A DNA stretch of 64,000 nucleotides from Ustulina deusta (taxonomy: Eukaryota > Ascomycota > Sordariomycetes > Xylariales > Xylariaceae). The stretch covers positions 124,001 to 188,000 of the forward strand of contig JAJNNX010000001.1 of NCBI GenBank assembly GCA_023159155.1, written 5' to 3'. A model generated the notes under the pieces. The model saw nothing but the letters and a program-made list of their open reading frames with translations. It had not been told where the DNA came from and searched no databases. A program made the position numbers and the translations under genes. This document shows positions 32,552-47,347 of this stretch, one piece after another. Each line of letters starts with the position of its first letter. Within the stretch, counting starts at the first letter, position 1.

Positions 32552-32804
32552 TGTGCCTCGATACGGTCCCTCTATAGAACTAGTCACTTGGTGTCACTAG
32601 GTCTGATCTGAAGGTCTGTATTGAGTATGGTTATAGAAGGAAACTAACTAGGGTATCTGACGGAGGTGCAAGGTATTTATGCCCTTAATTAGGTGGGTCG
32701 GTACCTGGTGCCTAAGGGCTACGCACGGTGCCCTTTTATGCACGTACTATTATATTAATTTAATAGATTAACTTTAATAAAAACTAATAGTAATAAGATC
32801 TATA
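32552..32804 (-). repeat. Left (3') LTR of element A
   Basis: It pairs without gaps with 59179-59431; the shared landmark GAAGGAAACTAACTAGGG lies at the same offset (84) in both. The first about 190 bases are of normal composition, and the last about 60 are converted to A/T relative to the right copy. The preceding bases are TACC. Confidence 0.93.
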
Positions 32805-33972
32805 ATTATTTTTTTTATTAAATAATTATTTTAGTTATTTTATAACCTATTGCTTAATATAGCTATAAATAAAATTATTATAAATTTTTTTATTATAATA
32901 TATTTTTTAATTATTAATAGTTTTTTTTTAATATAGTTTTACTAATATATTATAAACTTTTTACTAAATAGCTATTCTTACTATAGGCCAAATATAAATT
33001 ATTTTTATTATATTTATTAGTAAATTAAATATTACTAGAATTTTAAAGTTAATATATATTGCTATAATAATAACTAGTAATAACTTAAAGTCTATTATAA
33101 TATAGTTTTAATTTATTTATATATTATTAAACTTATAATACTTAATTTTTTATAATATAAATCTAGATAAGTTTTTTTTTTTTTTATAAATATATTTATA
33201 TTTAGTTCTTTAAAACTTTTAAACTATTAAAATAATTTTTTGTAGTTAGTACTTTATAATATATTACTAATTCTTTTTAATATTTAAGATTTTTTTTTTT
33301 AGTTAAGTTTTAAATATAGTTAGCTATATTAATTATTAACTATTATTATAGCAATTAAGTTCTAAATATTAAAAAATAGCTACTATATCTAAATAGTTTA
33401 GGTATATAGTTATAAATATATACTACTAACTTTAGCAAAGTTTAAAAATCAAAATATTATTAAACTAAAACTTTTTATAATATAATATATTTAATATTAC
33501 TATTAGTTTTTTTAACTTTACTATTTATTTATAGCTATTCTAATATAATTAGTTTTATAATTAATTTATTAATTTTATATTAAGCAATAGCTTTATTACT
33601 TATAAATATACTAGTATTATTACTAATTTATTCTTTTAAATAGCCAAAAGTTTTTTTAATATAGGTTAGTAAAAATTAAATTGTTTTAAATAAGACATTA
33701 AGTACTAGCTTTGCTTCGACCTATCTAATAATATATTTAACACAAACTAATATTTTAAAGTTAGCTATAAAAATATAATTTATAATCTAATAAGTTAATA
33801 AAACAAAAAATATAATAAGTTATAAATCAAGCAATTTATTACTAAATACCTTTATTAATTAATATTATAAATATTTAGTAATAACTTATTAATTAATTAA
33901 AGTTATTTTAAAATACTAAAAATATTTGTTTATTTTTTTTAATATTATTCCAATAGTAGTATAGCTATAGTT

Positions 33973-34207
33973 TGTCACGATCAGTCGAGTAAAGCTTCTA
34001 TAGCTAGTTTATTAATACTATAGACAAAGACTCTAAGCTAAAAAAGAAAAAAAAGAAGAAAAAAAGTCAGAGTTTATAAGGTAAGTAAATATAGATTTTG
34101 TATATATAGCTGCAAAGTTAGGTTAGTCCGTACATAAACTTTTTATTTTATTGCTATATAGGTCTAAAGTTCTTATAAGTTTTGCTAAAACTATACTAAC
34201 TGTTATA
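33973..34207 (-). repeat. Left (3') LTR of element B
   Basis: It begins TGTCACGATCAGTCGAGTA and keeps G/C in its first 60 bases; the right part is AT-converted relative to the other copy. TAGTT precedes it. Confidence 0.9.
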
Positions 34208-37200
34208 TTACTTTTTTTTAAAACTAAAAGTTTAAACATAGTTTTAACTTAAAGTTATTAATAATATTAGATTTATATAATCTTTTTATATTATATTGCT
34301 TTATTATTGTTTTTATAATTATTTATAAATTTGTTAGTTATTATTACGTATATTTATTTTTATAATTTTATAAAAAGTTTAGAAGCTTTTTTATAAGTTT
34401 TATAAAATTAGTCAAATTTAATTAGTATGTTTTTAAAATTTTAAGCTATATATTAAATATTATTAAAATTATAGCTTTTTTAAGCAACTTAGTATTATAA
34501 CTTTTTGTTTTTTTTATATACTTTTAATTGTTTGATTTGTTTAATTTTAAATTTTATTTTATTATTAATATTTTTGGCTAAAAGTAATAATTAAATTTAT
34601 TAAAATAAAAAATTATTGTTTGTTTTTTATAATCGGTTAGTATAAAATAAGTTTTTTATTTTATAAAAGTTAGGCAAATTAAAAATATAGCTAAATTTTT
34701 GTTTTTTTTAAATTTTAAAAAATTTAACTAATTAAAAATCTAATCTAATAGTTAGTGCTTATATTATAAAACTTTTTATTTTATTTTAAAATTTATTAAG
34801 CATTTTTTTTTGTTAATTTATAGCTTGTATTGTTTTTATATAAAAGTTGCTATATTATATACTATTTTTTAAATATTCTAGGTTTAGTAAACTAGTTCGA
34901 ACGCTTATTACTTAATATTAAAATTTATAATAGTTTTATTAATATTTATTATTAAAAAGTTTTATGTTTTAATTTTTATTGCTATTTTTAGTAGTAATAT
35001 ATTAATTAATAAATATTATAAAAAATTATATATAAAATCTAAAATAAAAAAATAAATGTTTTAATTGTTTTAATATTTATTAATATAAAAATAGAATTAT
35101 TAGTTTAATTTTTAATTAGTTAATTTTATTACTTTTTAGGTCTAAAAGTAATAAGTACTACTAAAATAGTGCTTAGTACTTATAAAACTATTAATTATTG
35201 CTATAAATTTAGAAATAAATAGTTTTATATTATTTAATATTTATATATTTAATATACTAAAAAATTTATATAAACTTTTATAGTATTATATAGCTAGCAA
35301 CTCTATAATATTTATTTTTTTGCTAAGTAAAGTTATAATTAGATAGCTAAACTTATTTATAAATATTTATATATAGTTATAACCCTATTAGTTAAATAAT
35401 ATATTTTTATTATTTATTATTACGTATTACTATACTATAGCTAAAATAAACAATAAATAAAAAAAACTAAAAGTTTTATTTTATAATATTTTGTTTTTTT
35501 TATAGTTATAATAATTATATATATATTGTTTATAATTATATTTTAAATAAAACTAATAGTATTTTTGTTTTAATATTTTGATTATTTTATGCTAATTTTA
35601 ATATATAATAATTAAAAATATATAAGTTTTTTAAATTAAAGCTATATAAAAAAAAATAATCTTATTTAAAGTAATCTTAAGTATATATAGCTTTTTATTT
35701 TTAATTTTTAATTTTTATAGCTAGTTTTTTTATTTAATTAGGTTTACTAGGTTAGTTTTTCGGAAAATATTAAATAAAAAATCTATAATTAATATAAAAC
35801 TTAATATTTTATTAAATAGAATTAATATTATTATTTGTTTTTTAGTTTTTTTAGCTTTAATTATAAAAAGCTTAGTTATTTTTTTTAATAAAATATTAGC
35901 TATTATATTTTTTTGTTTTAGTTAGTATTAAAAAATAATATTAAAATTTAATAAAAAGTTAGCTTAGCATATTTATTATATTAATAAAATCTGCTTACTT
36001 AAAAAATATAATAAAACTTAATAATTAATTATTATAAAAAACTTAGTTTTAAAAAACTTTAAGGAGTAATATTCCAAAATCTATATTATTACTAGAAGTT
36101 TATAATTTTAAATTAAGTAAGCTTGTTTAGTTAGTATTATTATTTTAAAAAAATATTTTATAAGTTTTTAGGTTATATTTTTTTATTACTACTAAATAAT
36201 TTTTTTTATTATATTACGTAAAATATTTATTTTTATTTATATTAGTTAGCTAGGCCTAAAAAAAGCTAAAATAAATACTTTATAAACTAGTAGTTTTATA
36301 TATTTAAAAGCTTATTTTTATTTTAGTCATATTATAAATAGTTTATTTTTTTTTAATAGTTAATTTAAAAAAGCAGCAATTTTACTAGCGTAATAAATAA
36401 ATATATAAACGTAATTATAAAATCTAAAAAATAACCGGATTAATTTAGTAGTTTTAAAATTATTAAAGTCCTAATTTAAAATTGCTTAAATTTTAGCAAA
36501 ATTAATTTTAATTTTTATTTTAGCTTTTATAACTATTTTTAAATAATTAATAATAAATATATTAAAACAAAATTTTTTAATATTTTGTTAATATTTGGCT
36601 TAATATAAGCAATAAATTATTTTTTTATAATAAGTCTAGTACTATTTTTTAGTTTTAGAATAAATTAAAATATTATTTGCGTAAATACTTATAAACTTAT
36701 TTAAAAAATTTTAAATTTATATATTAATAAAAGCTTGCTACTAGGCAGGTCTTACTTTTAAACTAAAAAATAAAACTTTTTATTAAAAAATTTTTTTGTA
36801 AATTTAAAAAAAAAAAAAATAATATAATTTTATAATTAATAATAATTAATAAAAAACTTTAATAATATCTAGTTTAATAAATTAAATAATATTATAATAA
36901 TTAAATATAATATTATTAATATTTAAAGCTAGTATAATTTGATTTTTTAAATATATATTTTTTTATTAATAATTAATTATAAACTTATATTTAATTAATT
37001 TAAGTTTAAGTATAAATAAAACAAAAATAATATTTAAGTTTATATTTTATTTAATAAAATCTATAGCTAATAACTTGTTTATAAACTTTTTTTTAAATAA
37101 AATAAACTATATAAATATATAATATTAATAAAAATTAAAAGTATATTTTTTGTTATTAAGTTCTAGTACTATATTAAACTCTAGTTATAATAGTAGTAAA

Positions 37201-38679
37201 GTTTTGGATTTTTTAAAAAAAAAAAACCTTTTTAGATATAATAGCTAAAAAAGCAAAAAGTTTTGTACTAACTTTACGTATTAAAAGGTTTTTTTTTTTA
37301 AAATAAAATTAGTTTATTATTAAAAGTTTTTTATAATATTACTTAGTTAATTTAAGTTTATTTTTTTTGCAAAGTATTAATTATTTTTAAGTTTTTTTTA
37401 AATAGTTTAATATAATTATTTTTAGTTATTACAAACTTAATTACAATAAGCTTTTTTAAAGTTTTTTTAATTAATTGTTTTTATTTATTTTAATAAAAAT
37501 AATTCTAAAAATCTTATATAATTTTTTTAATAGTAGCTTAAATTTTTTTTTTTTAAAAATTACTATATAAACTTTTTTTGTTTTAAGTTTAAAAGTTCTA
37601 AATCTTTTTTTTGTTTTTTTAGTTTTAGTTATTTCTAAAATAATTGTTTTATTTTTAAAAAGTTGTTTTAATATTTAATAGTATTTTTTTAACGCTTAAT
37701 TATATTAATTTATATTTTTTTATATTTTTAGGTCTATATTTTATTATTTATAATTAAAAAGTTTAACTATAATTATTAGCAAAAATTAAACTAATAAAAA
37801 TAAATTATTTAGCTAGATTAATTATTATTTTTAGGTTTTTATTAAAATATTTTATTTTATTAACTATTTAATACTAATAATAATATTATAGCTAAAATTA
37901 ATAATTTAAAACGTTTAGTTTTTAAATTATTAATTATTAATTTTTATAATATATATTAAATATTTATAAACTTTATTAACTATTTTACTTTAATAATTAT
38001 AAAACTTTTAAAGTTTAGTTAGCTAAACTATTTTTATTTTTAATTATTGCTTAATTTATTATATAAACTTATAGTTAATTATTAAAAAAATATAAGTTTT
38101 AATATTATATAAAACTAAAGTTTTTATTTTAATACTATTAATTTATAATTAAATAAATATTTTAAAAATAATTAATTTGTTTTAGTTATATATTTTAGTT
38201 AAAATAAATAAAAAAACTAATAAAAAAATTTCTATTAGTTTTATTTGTTTTTTAAGTTAGATAAGCTATTAGAACTATTTTTATTAAAGCTTTTTTTTGC
38301 TAGTTAAATATTTAAAACTTTAAGCTTTTAATTAAAGTAATTAATTAATATATATTTTTTTTTACTATAAATAAAACAAGTTTTATTATTTTAATAAGTT
38401 TTTTTTTTTTTATAATTAGTACTTGTTTTAATTATTTTAAAATAAATATTTTAAAACTTTTAAGATTAGCTAAAAGTTAGTTAGCTAGTTTACTAAAAGT
38501 TTAGTTATTTAAGTTAGATTTTTGTTTAATTAAACTAATAAGCTTAGTTTATTAATAGTTTTTATAAATTTGTTTAGTATTATATATTAATTTAATAATT
38601 TTATTAATAAATAATTTATAAAAAATATTTCAATTTATAAAAATTTTATATAAGTTCTTTTTTAAGTTTATATAAAAAT

Positions 38680-38966
38680 TGTTGAATGGGCTGTGTATGA
38701 TATTGTATGTAAAAGCAAATAAACGTGTGTTAATAGAATGTATTGTATTATATTATATCTAAATTTTGTACCAAAAGAAAGAAAGAAAAAAATGCTTTAT
38801 ATAATATAGAATTCTTTTTAAGGAGAAAATTTTGCTAGCGTACGAGCTGAAACAATAAAAAGAAATAAGGTTTTTATAATTAATAGTTTTTATACAAAAA
38901 TATTTATTTATTTGTGTAATGCGTAGGTGTATAATATAGTTGTAATTAATGCTAGTTATTCTAATA
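38680..38966. repeat. Left LTR of element C
   Basis: Direct repeat of 45813-46099, 287 bp, and more AT-converted than its partner. The mismatches checked are all C/T or G/A transitions. Confidence 0.92.
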
Positions 38967-40176
38967 CTAGCTATTTTTTTTTTTAGTTATAACTATTTAT
39001 TATATAAAAAAAAAAAAAAGTAATTATATATTATATAACTAACTAAAATATATATGTAATACTTTATTTAATAAGCGTATTAATTAGATCGGTAATTTAG
39101 CTTTACGTATAATAGCTAAGTTATTTAGTTGTTTATTCTAAATATAATTATAAAAGGCGGGATTGCAAAGCTAATGTTCTAGTTATATAATTAGCTAAAA
39201 ATATAAGCTAGGGGTTATTTAGTAGCTATCCGGGTTAAGGCTAAACTAAGTGCCTTTAATCTATACGTTAGCAAAGTTTGTAATTAGCTAGTTTGTCTAG
39301 TTAGTAGGCTTTGTATAGGCAGTTGCTAGTTAAAACTTTTAGTATAGTATATATATAGCTGAGTTAATAAATATTTTTTATATAAAAAGAACATAAAAAT
39401 AAGCAGGTATATATTATTTTATATAGAAAGAATATAAAAATAGTAAGCAAATATATATTGTTTTATATAGAAGGAATATAAAAGTAAGTAGGTATATATT
39501 AGCTTGTATGTAAAAGAGCCCAAATATAAAAGGTATTTAAGTTCTTTGCTATTTTCTGTTCTTTGTTGTTTTTATAATTTATTACTTTATATGTTGGTCT
39601 ATCCTTATATATATATATATATATATATATACCTGCACCTATATATATATATATATTTATATAATAGATATTATTTAGCTATTTAGTAACAACGGTTGAA
39701 TGCTTATTATTATTAGATAGGAGCCCGGATATAACGTTGTATTACTATTAATAAACAATCTAAACAATTATTGCTTTTTTGTTACGTTATGTGTTAATAT
39801 AAATATTTGTTTTTGTTTTATATAGTGTATTTGTATGTATTACTAATATATTAGCTTTTTATATATAGGCTGATAAAGCCTGGGTTGCTGCTTTGTTTTC
39901 GGTTAATATTTAGATTTGGGTATTATTGACTGAGCTGTTTACGCTTATGATTATGTGAATTTTTTGTTGCAAGGGTTACTTTTGTACGGTTCTTATCTAG
40001 TTATATAGTACTACTATTGCTGCTTATATATAGAATGCTTGTGCGGCCCGCGGTAGCTTTTTGTTTTATAGCTGTTGCTAGATTATTAGATTTTAGCGTA
40101 ATACTTGTGCTATATATATGTAGTAATTGTATAGTGCTTAATATAGTTATTATATATAAAAAAAAGGAGGTTTTGT

Positions 40177-40201
40177 GGGGGGGGGGGGGGAGGGGGGGGG
40201 G
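40177..40201 (+). repeat. Poly-G tract (G14-A-G10)
   Basis: A striking G run inside otherwise AT-rich element C. A second run (G10, then AAGGG) lies at 45428-45442. G-quadruplex formation is conceivable. Homopolymer length may be an assembly artefact. Confidence 0.85.
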
Positions 40202-43200
40202 TTCTTAGTTATATAATAAAAAAATAAATACTTAAAAAAGAATAAAGTAAGGTTTGTATTGTTTTTATTTAGAGTTAATATATTATATATTGTTTTTATT
40301 ATTTTGATTTTTTTTTTTTTTATAAATATTATGCTTATATAATAACTTTTTATATTTATTTAATAAATATTTTAATTTATATAGTTAGTTTGTTTATTAA
40401 AACAAAAGTTTTTAGTGCTTAGTTTAGCGTTTGTTTTATAAATATATTAGCTAGGTTGTTTTTTTTTGTTAATTTATTATATTTTAGAGATTTTTTTTTT
40501 TTTATATAACTTATAAAAAGATATAATATTAATTATTAATTATTTTTTTTATATTATATTTAGTTTTACTAAACAATTATATAACAATTTTAAGTTTAAA
40601 TATAAAATAGCTAGGATTAGGAGCAATTCTAGCAAAGCTATGATTTTTTAGAGTATTATATAAAAGGCAATAGTGCTATTAAATCTATTAATTATATTAT
40701 ATAACTTATTTATAAATATGCTTTTGGTTACCTATTTATATTTATTTAAGTTTTAATATATAATATTGTTTTTAATTTTAAAGCTTGAATTTTTTTTTGT
40801 ATAGCGTTTTATACTTAGTATAATAATAAATCTAAGCTAAAAGATTATATTTGTATTATTTATAAACAATCTATTTATAAAAATAAATAGTTTTATATAG
40901 CATAGGTTAAGTAGTATAAACGTTAAGCTATAGTTGTAGTTATTTATTTGCTATTAAATTTTTTTGTTTAGATTTTTAACGTTATATAATATAAGGTTTA
41001 TTATTTAAGCAGTAATATATAGGTTATATGCTGCTTTTAGCTGGTAGATATTGCTAATATATATCTTTTTTGCTTATTATAAAATATATTACTAGGCAAA
41101 GTTAGCTATATAAAAGTTAACTAAGTCTAGTTGGTTTGTTTAGCCTTTCTAAGTTAAAATAATTTTTTTTTTAGATAATAATATAATTTGTTTATTATTA
41201 AACTTTATAAAATGGTTTTACTAAAATGTTTTTTTTAGTTTTATATAAAATTTAGCTTATTAAAGTTTATATTTTTTTTTTCTAAAAAGCCTAAGGTTGC
41301 AAAACTAAATATATTATTTGTTTATAAGCTAGTAATACTAAAGTTATATAATAGATTTTCTATAAACAAAAAATATAAGTTATATATAAAAATAGTTATT
41401 TTTAGTTTTTTATAGTAGTGCTAGTAATATATTTTGAATTAGTATAGCTTTAATTTTATAAATCTATATAATAGTTATATAATCTAAAAGATTGTTTTAT
41501 TAAAATATTTTGATTTTAGTTCGGATAATAGTTATATAATGATTTTTTTGGCTAGTTTATCTTTCGATTATATGTACGCTTATATAATATTTTGGAGCTC
41601 GCCCGAAGTATTAAAGTTATAGATTAAAGAGGGGCCTAGTACAAAAAGTAGTTGCTAGCTTATTTGTTAAATTATAAGCAACTAAATAAAAACTATTTTT
41701 TTGTTTTTGTTGTTATAGCTTTATATAATAAGTTAGGACTTTTTGTATAGCTTAGTTGTTTTTTTTTTAATTTTTTATATAAGCTAAGATTTAAAAATCT
41801 AGATATTATTATGTTTAGCTGGGTTATATTTTATAAACTAAAATATGCTTTGTACAATAAGGTTGTTAATTTTTGTAGCGTCCGATTTTTTGAATGGTTT
41901 GCTAGATGTATTAATTATGCTATTTTTGTGCAATTTAATAGCTAAAGTATAGTTTTGTTCTTTTTTAGGGGTTAGAAATAGCTGGCTAATTTATTATATA
42001 AAGGTTGTAAAGAATTGTACGGCTTTTTAGGGGTATTTTTGTTTTTTTTATATGTTAGGTTTCTAGGGAGGTTGTATATTTTTTGTTTTTTTGTTCTAAT
42101 TGTTTATAGGTATTTTTTTGGTTGTATAGTAATAAGGCTTAATTTAGGTCTATTTGAACCGTATTAAGCTATTTGTTAAGTTAATAATTATGTTTAATTT
42201 TTTAATAGATTTTATTTTGTATAGTTTGTTCTAGCTTTTTTTTTTTTGCTATACTAGGATTTTGCTTCGGAAAAAAAATAATAGTATATTATATAAGACT
42301 GGTCTGTTACGCTAGTTAATCGTACAGTTAATTTTAACTTTTGCTTTTTTTTTGCGCAATATTTTTATAGCTTTTTTTATAGCTTTTGTTTTTTATATAA
42401 TGTTAGGCAAAAAGGGTAAGTCCTGGTTAACTTTAAGGTATATTTTAAAAACTAGAAAGGTTAATACAAGGCTATTTAGCTTAGTAGTATTATTTAGAGC
42501 TTTAATTGTTATTTATAAGATTAATTTGTTTTTTATATAATAATTAATTTTAGTTTTTAATATATTATATATATAGCAAAATAAGCTGTATACTTTTTTG
42601 ATCTTGCTTATTGCTTAGTATGCCTTAATAAGTATTATATAATACTAGAAGCTTATAATTTTAGCTTAGTTCTAAAACTTTTTAAATAAAAAGTTTATAT
42701 TTGGGTTATATATAATATTATTAAGGGGTTCTTAATATATATTAATCTAATATTTATATAGCGCTTTTTAAACGTTTTATATAAATATTAATTTAAAAAA
42801 TATTACTGCTTAAAACAATATAATAGTATTAATTATATAAAGGACCTATTTATTGTTTATTTATATAATATTAATTATTATTTTATAGTTAAAATTATAA
42901 TTGTTTTTAATTAAAAACTTAAAATATTAAAATGCTTGTTTATACAACTAGTAATAATAGCAGAACTTTTAGATTTTTTTTAAAATTAAATAATTAATAT
43001 TATACTTTGTATAACTAAGCATTTTGTATAGTTTTTTTATATAAAGGTGTTTAAATTGGCAATAAAACTATTATAGTTCTATTTTTATAAAAAATATGCC
43101 AGTTTTGTATAGTCCAATATTAAAAAATAAATGTTTTTATTTGTATATAATAAAAATAGTCTTGCTATTTTTTTATATAATAATATTTTTTATATTATTA

Positions 43201-45812
43201 AAGTATGTTTATAAGTGATTAGCGTCTTTTAGAAAAAATAGAAATAGTATTAGGCTGTTTAAAATATAATATATTGTTGTACTAAAGGTATTTTTTATTT
43301 GTATAGTATTTATAGCTAAGATTATATTATTACTACTAAACTTAATATATATAGTTTCTAGTATTTAATTAATTTTTATATAAAGATATAATTTAATATA
43401 GGCTTTTAGTTATATTTTTATTATTATTAAGTAGTTTAAAACGTTTATATTTTATAGTTTGCTTTGGTATTTTATATAATACTAATTATTTAGAATAAAC
43501 TGGTTAGACGGGATGTTTGTTTTATAGTTCTAAATATTTTTTCTAGTTATATAGTATATAAACGTATTGTTTATTAAGAATTAGGTAAATTAGTTTTTGA
43601 ATTTTTTGTTTATATTTTTGTTGCTTTTGTCTAACTCTAGGTATTTTTTATACTTTATTAGATATATTAAGAACTTTTTAAATATAAGTTTAATGTTATA
43701 TATTATTTTGTATAAATTAAAATACTAGTTTTTTATATAAGTTTGTTTTTAGAAGGTATGTTTTATTAACTAATATTTTTTTTTTTAGTATATAAAGCAT
43801 TTTTTGTTTGTATGGTTGCTTTTAAAGTTCTAGTTTTTTAAGTAGTCTTATTATATGTTTGGCTTGCTTAATAATTTAGGAAATCTAGGTTAGTAGCCTT
43901 TTATATAATAACTTTGGTTATATTTCTTATTAATAAAATAAGCATTGTTATCTTTTTATATAAAATGTTTTAGTATATTGTTTATTATTACTTAAATATA
44001 TGCTTAGAAATTAAAAAAGAAATTTTTATATATTAGCTTTTGGAATATAAGTACTATAGCTAGTTCGGATACTTTTTAATACGCTTATATAATAGTTATA
44101 TTTAGTTAGATTTCTTTTTGGTAGCTTATATTAAATGCTTGCTATACTTTTGTAAGTTTGTTAATTATAAGTTTTAGTACTTTGTGCAGTACTAATTTTA
44201 GGTTTTTTTTATTTATTTATATAAATATAATTAAAGTTTAGTTAGCTTAGTACTAATTATAGTTTATATTATTATTAAAGTGATTATTTATTATATAATA
44301 GATCTTATATTATGTTTTTTTTGGTTTAATATAGTATATATAATATTTTTCTGCAAAGTTTTTTAAAATGCTTAGGAATACAGCGTAGTATTAGTTTTTT
44401 GTTATTTCGAGCTATTAATAAACGTTTATAAATAAGCATGCCTTATTATAAAGTAGGTTATATAAACAGTTTATATAGTTTTTTTTTTTTTTTATATCTT
44501 TAGAAAAATAGTATACTTTTTAGACAAAAGTGGTCTGTTTTATATGTTTTTTATAGGAAGTAAATCTAAAAAAGGGCTGTTTGATATAGGTTCTAGTGTT
44601 ATATAAAAGTACGTTTGTAGTACGGAAGTTTAAGGAGGGTTATAGATTATAAGATACTTGTATATTAGTTAGAAGTTTGGTTTATAGCTTGCCTTTAGTA
44701 TATAATTATATATTATTTCTAATATATGCTAGGTTTTTATAGTTGGTTATATATACTTAGGGTTTTAGTTTTTATAGGGTTAGAATTGTATATTTTAGAT
44801 AAGTATTAGTTTAGGCTATATAGGTTCTAGTTATCTAATTTCTAGTTTTAGTTCTGTTTGTACGATGGGTTAAAGGGTTAAGGTAAGCTAAGGGATCTTT
44901 TAGGAAGTAGCTCGGAATTATTAACTGGGTATAAGAAAAACTAATAGTTGTTATATAATAAGTATTTGGGCTGTTTGGGTTAAAAATCCTAGAGATTTAA
45001 CAATTTTAAATTTGCTTTATATAATTATAGCAAGTTGTTTGTAAGCTGTGTTCTTTTTAATTAGCTTTTGTATGTTTTTTTTTTTAATTATTATTATAAA
45101 CTTTATACGTATGTTTTAGTAAATTATATAAAAATGATTTACTGTTTATTTTTTAAATTTTTTTTTAAACGCTTTTTGGAATAGCTATCCGGACTTTTTT
45201 ATATTTTAGTATTTAACAAATTAGTAGGCAAACTATATATTTATTATAACTTTACTTATATAAAATTTATTAAAGTTTTTGTTTTAAAAATTAAAGTTAA
45301 TATAGTTTTGTATAGTTTTTATATTAATACTAATATTTTTAGCAAGTTTTTTATACATAAAGTTCAAGTATAACTTAGTAGACTTTGTTAAAGTGCTTGG
45401 TGCTTTTTGTGCTATGGTAAGGTAAAAGGGGGGGGGGAAGGGTTAAAAAGTTTGTCTGGCTGTTGTACAACAATGTGGTTAGGGGTAGTATAATTGTGTG
45501 CTATTTTTTTTTTTTTTATACAATACTTTGTTAGTTTAAAAAAAAAGGTTGTATTATGTAATAAAAAAATAGATTTTTTTGTTTTTTATATAACAAGCAA
45601 ATATTTTATTAGTCCGAAAAAAAAGGTTATATTTGCTTTATTTTCAAACAATATATGTTAACTAGTTAAAAAAAATAATTATTGTATAGTAAAAGAATAA
45701 AGTGCAATATAAAGTTTTTTTTGTTTATAAAAAACTTAGCTTTGTTTTTACTTTTGCTAATTTGTAGTGCTTTTATAGTTAGGTTAGAAGTACTTCGGTA
45801 ATTATTAATTAG

Positions 45813-46099
45813 TATTAAATAGGCTGTATATAATATTGTATATAAAAGCAAATAAACGTATGTTAATAGAATGTACTGTATTGTATTATATTTAAATTTT
45901 GTACTAAAAAAAAAAAAGAAAAGAATGCTTTGTATAAGACAGAATTCTTTTTAAGGAAAAAATTCTGCTAGCGTACGAGCTGAAACGATAAGGGGAAATA
46001 AGGTTTTTATAGTTAATAGTCTTTGTACGAAGATATCCGTTTACCCGCGCGATGCGCGGGTGTATAATGTGGTTGTAACTAATGCCAGTTATTCCAACA
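45813..46099. repeat. Right LTR of element C
   Basis: It ends ATTCCAACA and is followed by AAAAT. Its last third keeps CCCGCGCGATGCGCGGG, the least mutated stretch of the whole block, containing a small palindrome (CCCGCGC...GCGCGGG). Confidence 0.92.
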
Positions 46100-47245
46100 A
46101 AAATAGTTTTATAATTTATATTTTTATTATAATTTAGCTAGTTAATATTTTTAAATTAAACTATTAAATATAAAAATAAACTTATTAATATTTTTATTAG
46201 TTTTATATATATAAATTTAAAATATTTTATAAGCTATAACTATTTAGTTAAAATTATAATAAACTATTAATAAAGCTTAAATTATTTTAGTAATATTATT
46301 AAATAATTTTTTAATTAAATAAAAATATATTTTTATTAATTTTTTAGTATATTTTTTTAACTAGTTTATAATATACTAAAATTAGCTATTTTTAGTTCAA
46401 AATATAGTAATATTTTTATTTAGCTTTTTTATTAGTTTATAAACCTAATTATTAATAAAGCTTTATTTTTTATAAACTTATTAGAATTAATTTTTTATAT
46501 TTTAGCTTTTTTAATATAAGTAAGGTTTAAAGCATTAAAAAATAAACTAATAAAATAAAAAATAAATAAAGCAATAAAACCGAAAAGTTTAAAATTAGTA
46601 CTTTTAAATATATTTTTTACTTTTAAATTATAGTTATTTTTTAAAAATACTAAAGTAAGCATATTAAAAAATTAGCGCTTTACTTTTTTTATTTATTAAA
46701 AAAGTTTTATTAAAATTAATATAAAATTATAAACTTATATAGCTATAATATTTAGTATTACATTTTTAAATATATTATTTATTTTAAATAGTTTTAGTTC
46801 TAGTTTAAATTTTGTTTTTTTAAGTTTTAATTTTTTGTTTTTTTTAAATTTTTTTTTAAGTATTAGTTTGCTTAAAATATTTACAAAAAAGTTTAATGCT
46901 TAAATTTTTTTTTTTTTTACTAAAAAAAAAATTTTAGGATTATTTAATAATAAAAAGCTAGCTATACTTAAAAGCTAGAGTTATTCTAATTATTTAAAAA
47001 CTAAAAATAAAATAAAAATATTTAAAATTAGGTTTTTTATAAATTATTAGTTTTTAAATAGTATAAAAATTAAAAATTTTATTAAAGTTATATTAAAGTT
47101 AGATTTATATTATAAAATATATAATTTTTTATATTAAATATATAACTAAAAAAAAAAATTTATTTATATTTTGCTAATTATAACAAAATAAAAAATATAT
47201 ATTTATTAAATATTTATTAGTAAATAATTAGTAAGCTTAAAGTAG

Positions 47246-47310
47246 TGTTATAATTAGTTAAATAAAGCTTTTATAGCTAGTTTATTAATACTATAAATAA
47301 AAACTCTAAG

Positions 47311-47347
<37 letters not shown>

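Larger units (their letters stand above)
38680..46099. mobile_element. Element C: LTR retrotransposon inserted in B, superfamily undetermined
   Basis: The 287-bp LTRs at 38680-38966 and 45813-46099 align without gaps (landmark GCTAGCGTACGAGCTGA at offset 154 in both), start TGTTGAATGGG and end CCAACA (CTAATA in the left copy). They are flanked by a perfect AAAAT duplication (38675-38679 and 46100-46104). Total length is 7420 bp. I could not find a reverse transcriptase, integrase or Gag signature on either strand, so the superfamily is open. The plus strand is clearly richer in G than C (for example 12 G/4 C in 41941-42000 and 15 G/2 C in 42001-42060). Runs of G survive (40177-40201 and 45428-45437), and a (TA)n stretch lies at about 39609-39631. 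Confidence 0.85.

Noticed and set aside
39504..42540. Short open frames in element C (60-63 codons)
   Set aside because: They consist mostly of Phe/Ile/Tyr/Leu from AT-rich or TA-repeat DNA and have no motif.
45666..45851. 61-codon minus-strand frame at the end of element C
   Set aside because: It overlaps the right LTR border and has AT-driven composition only.
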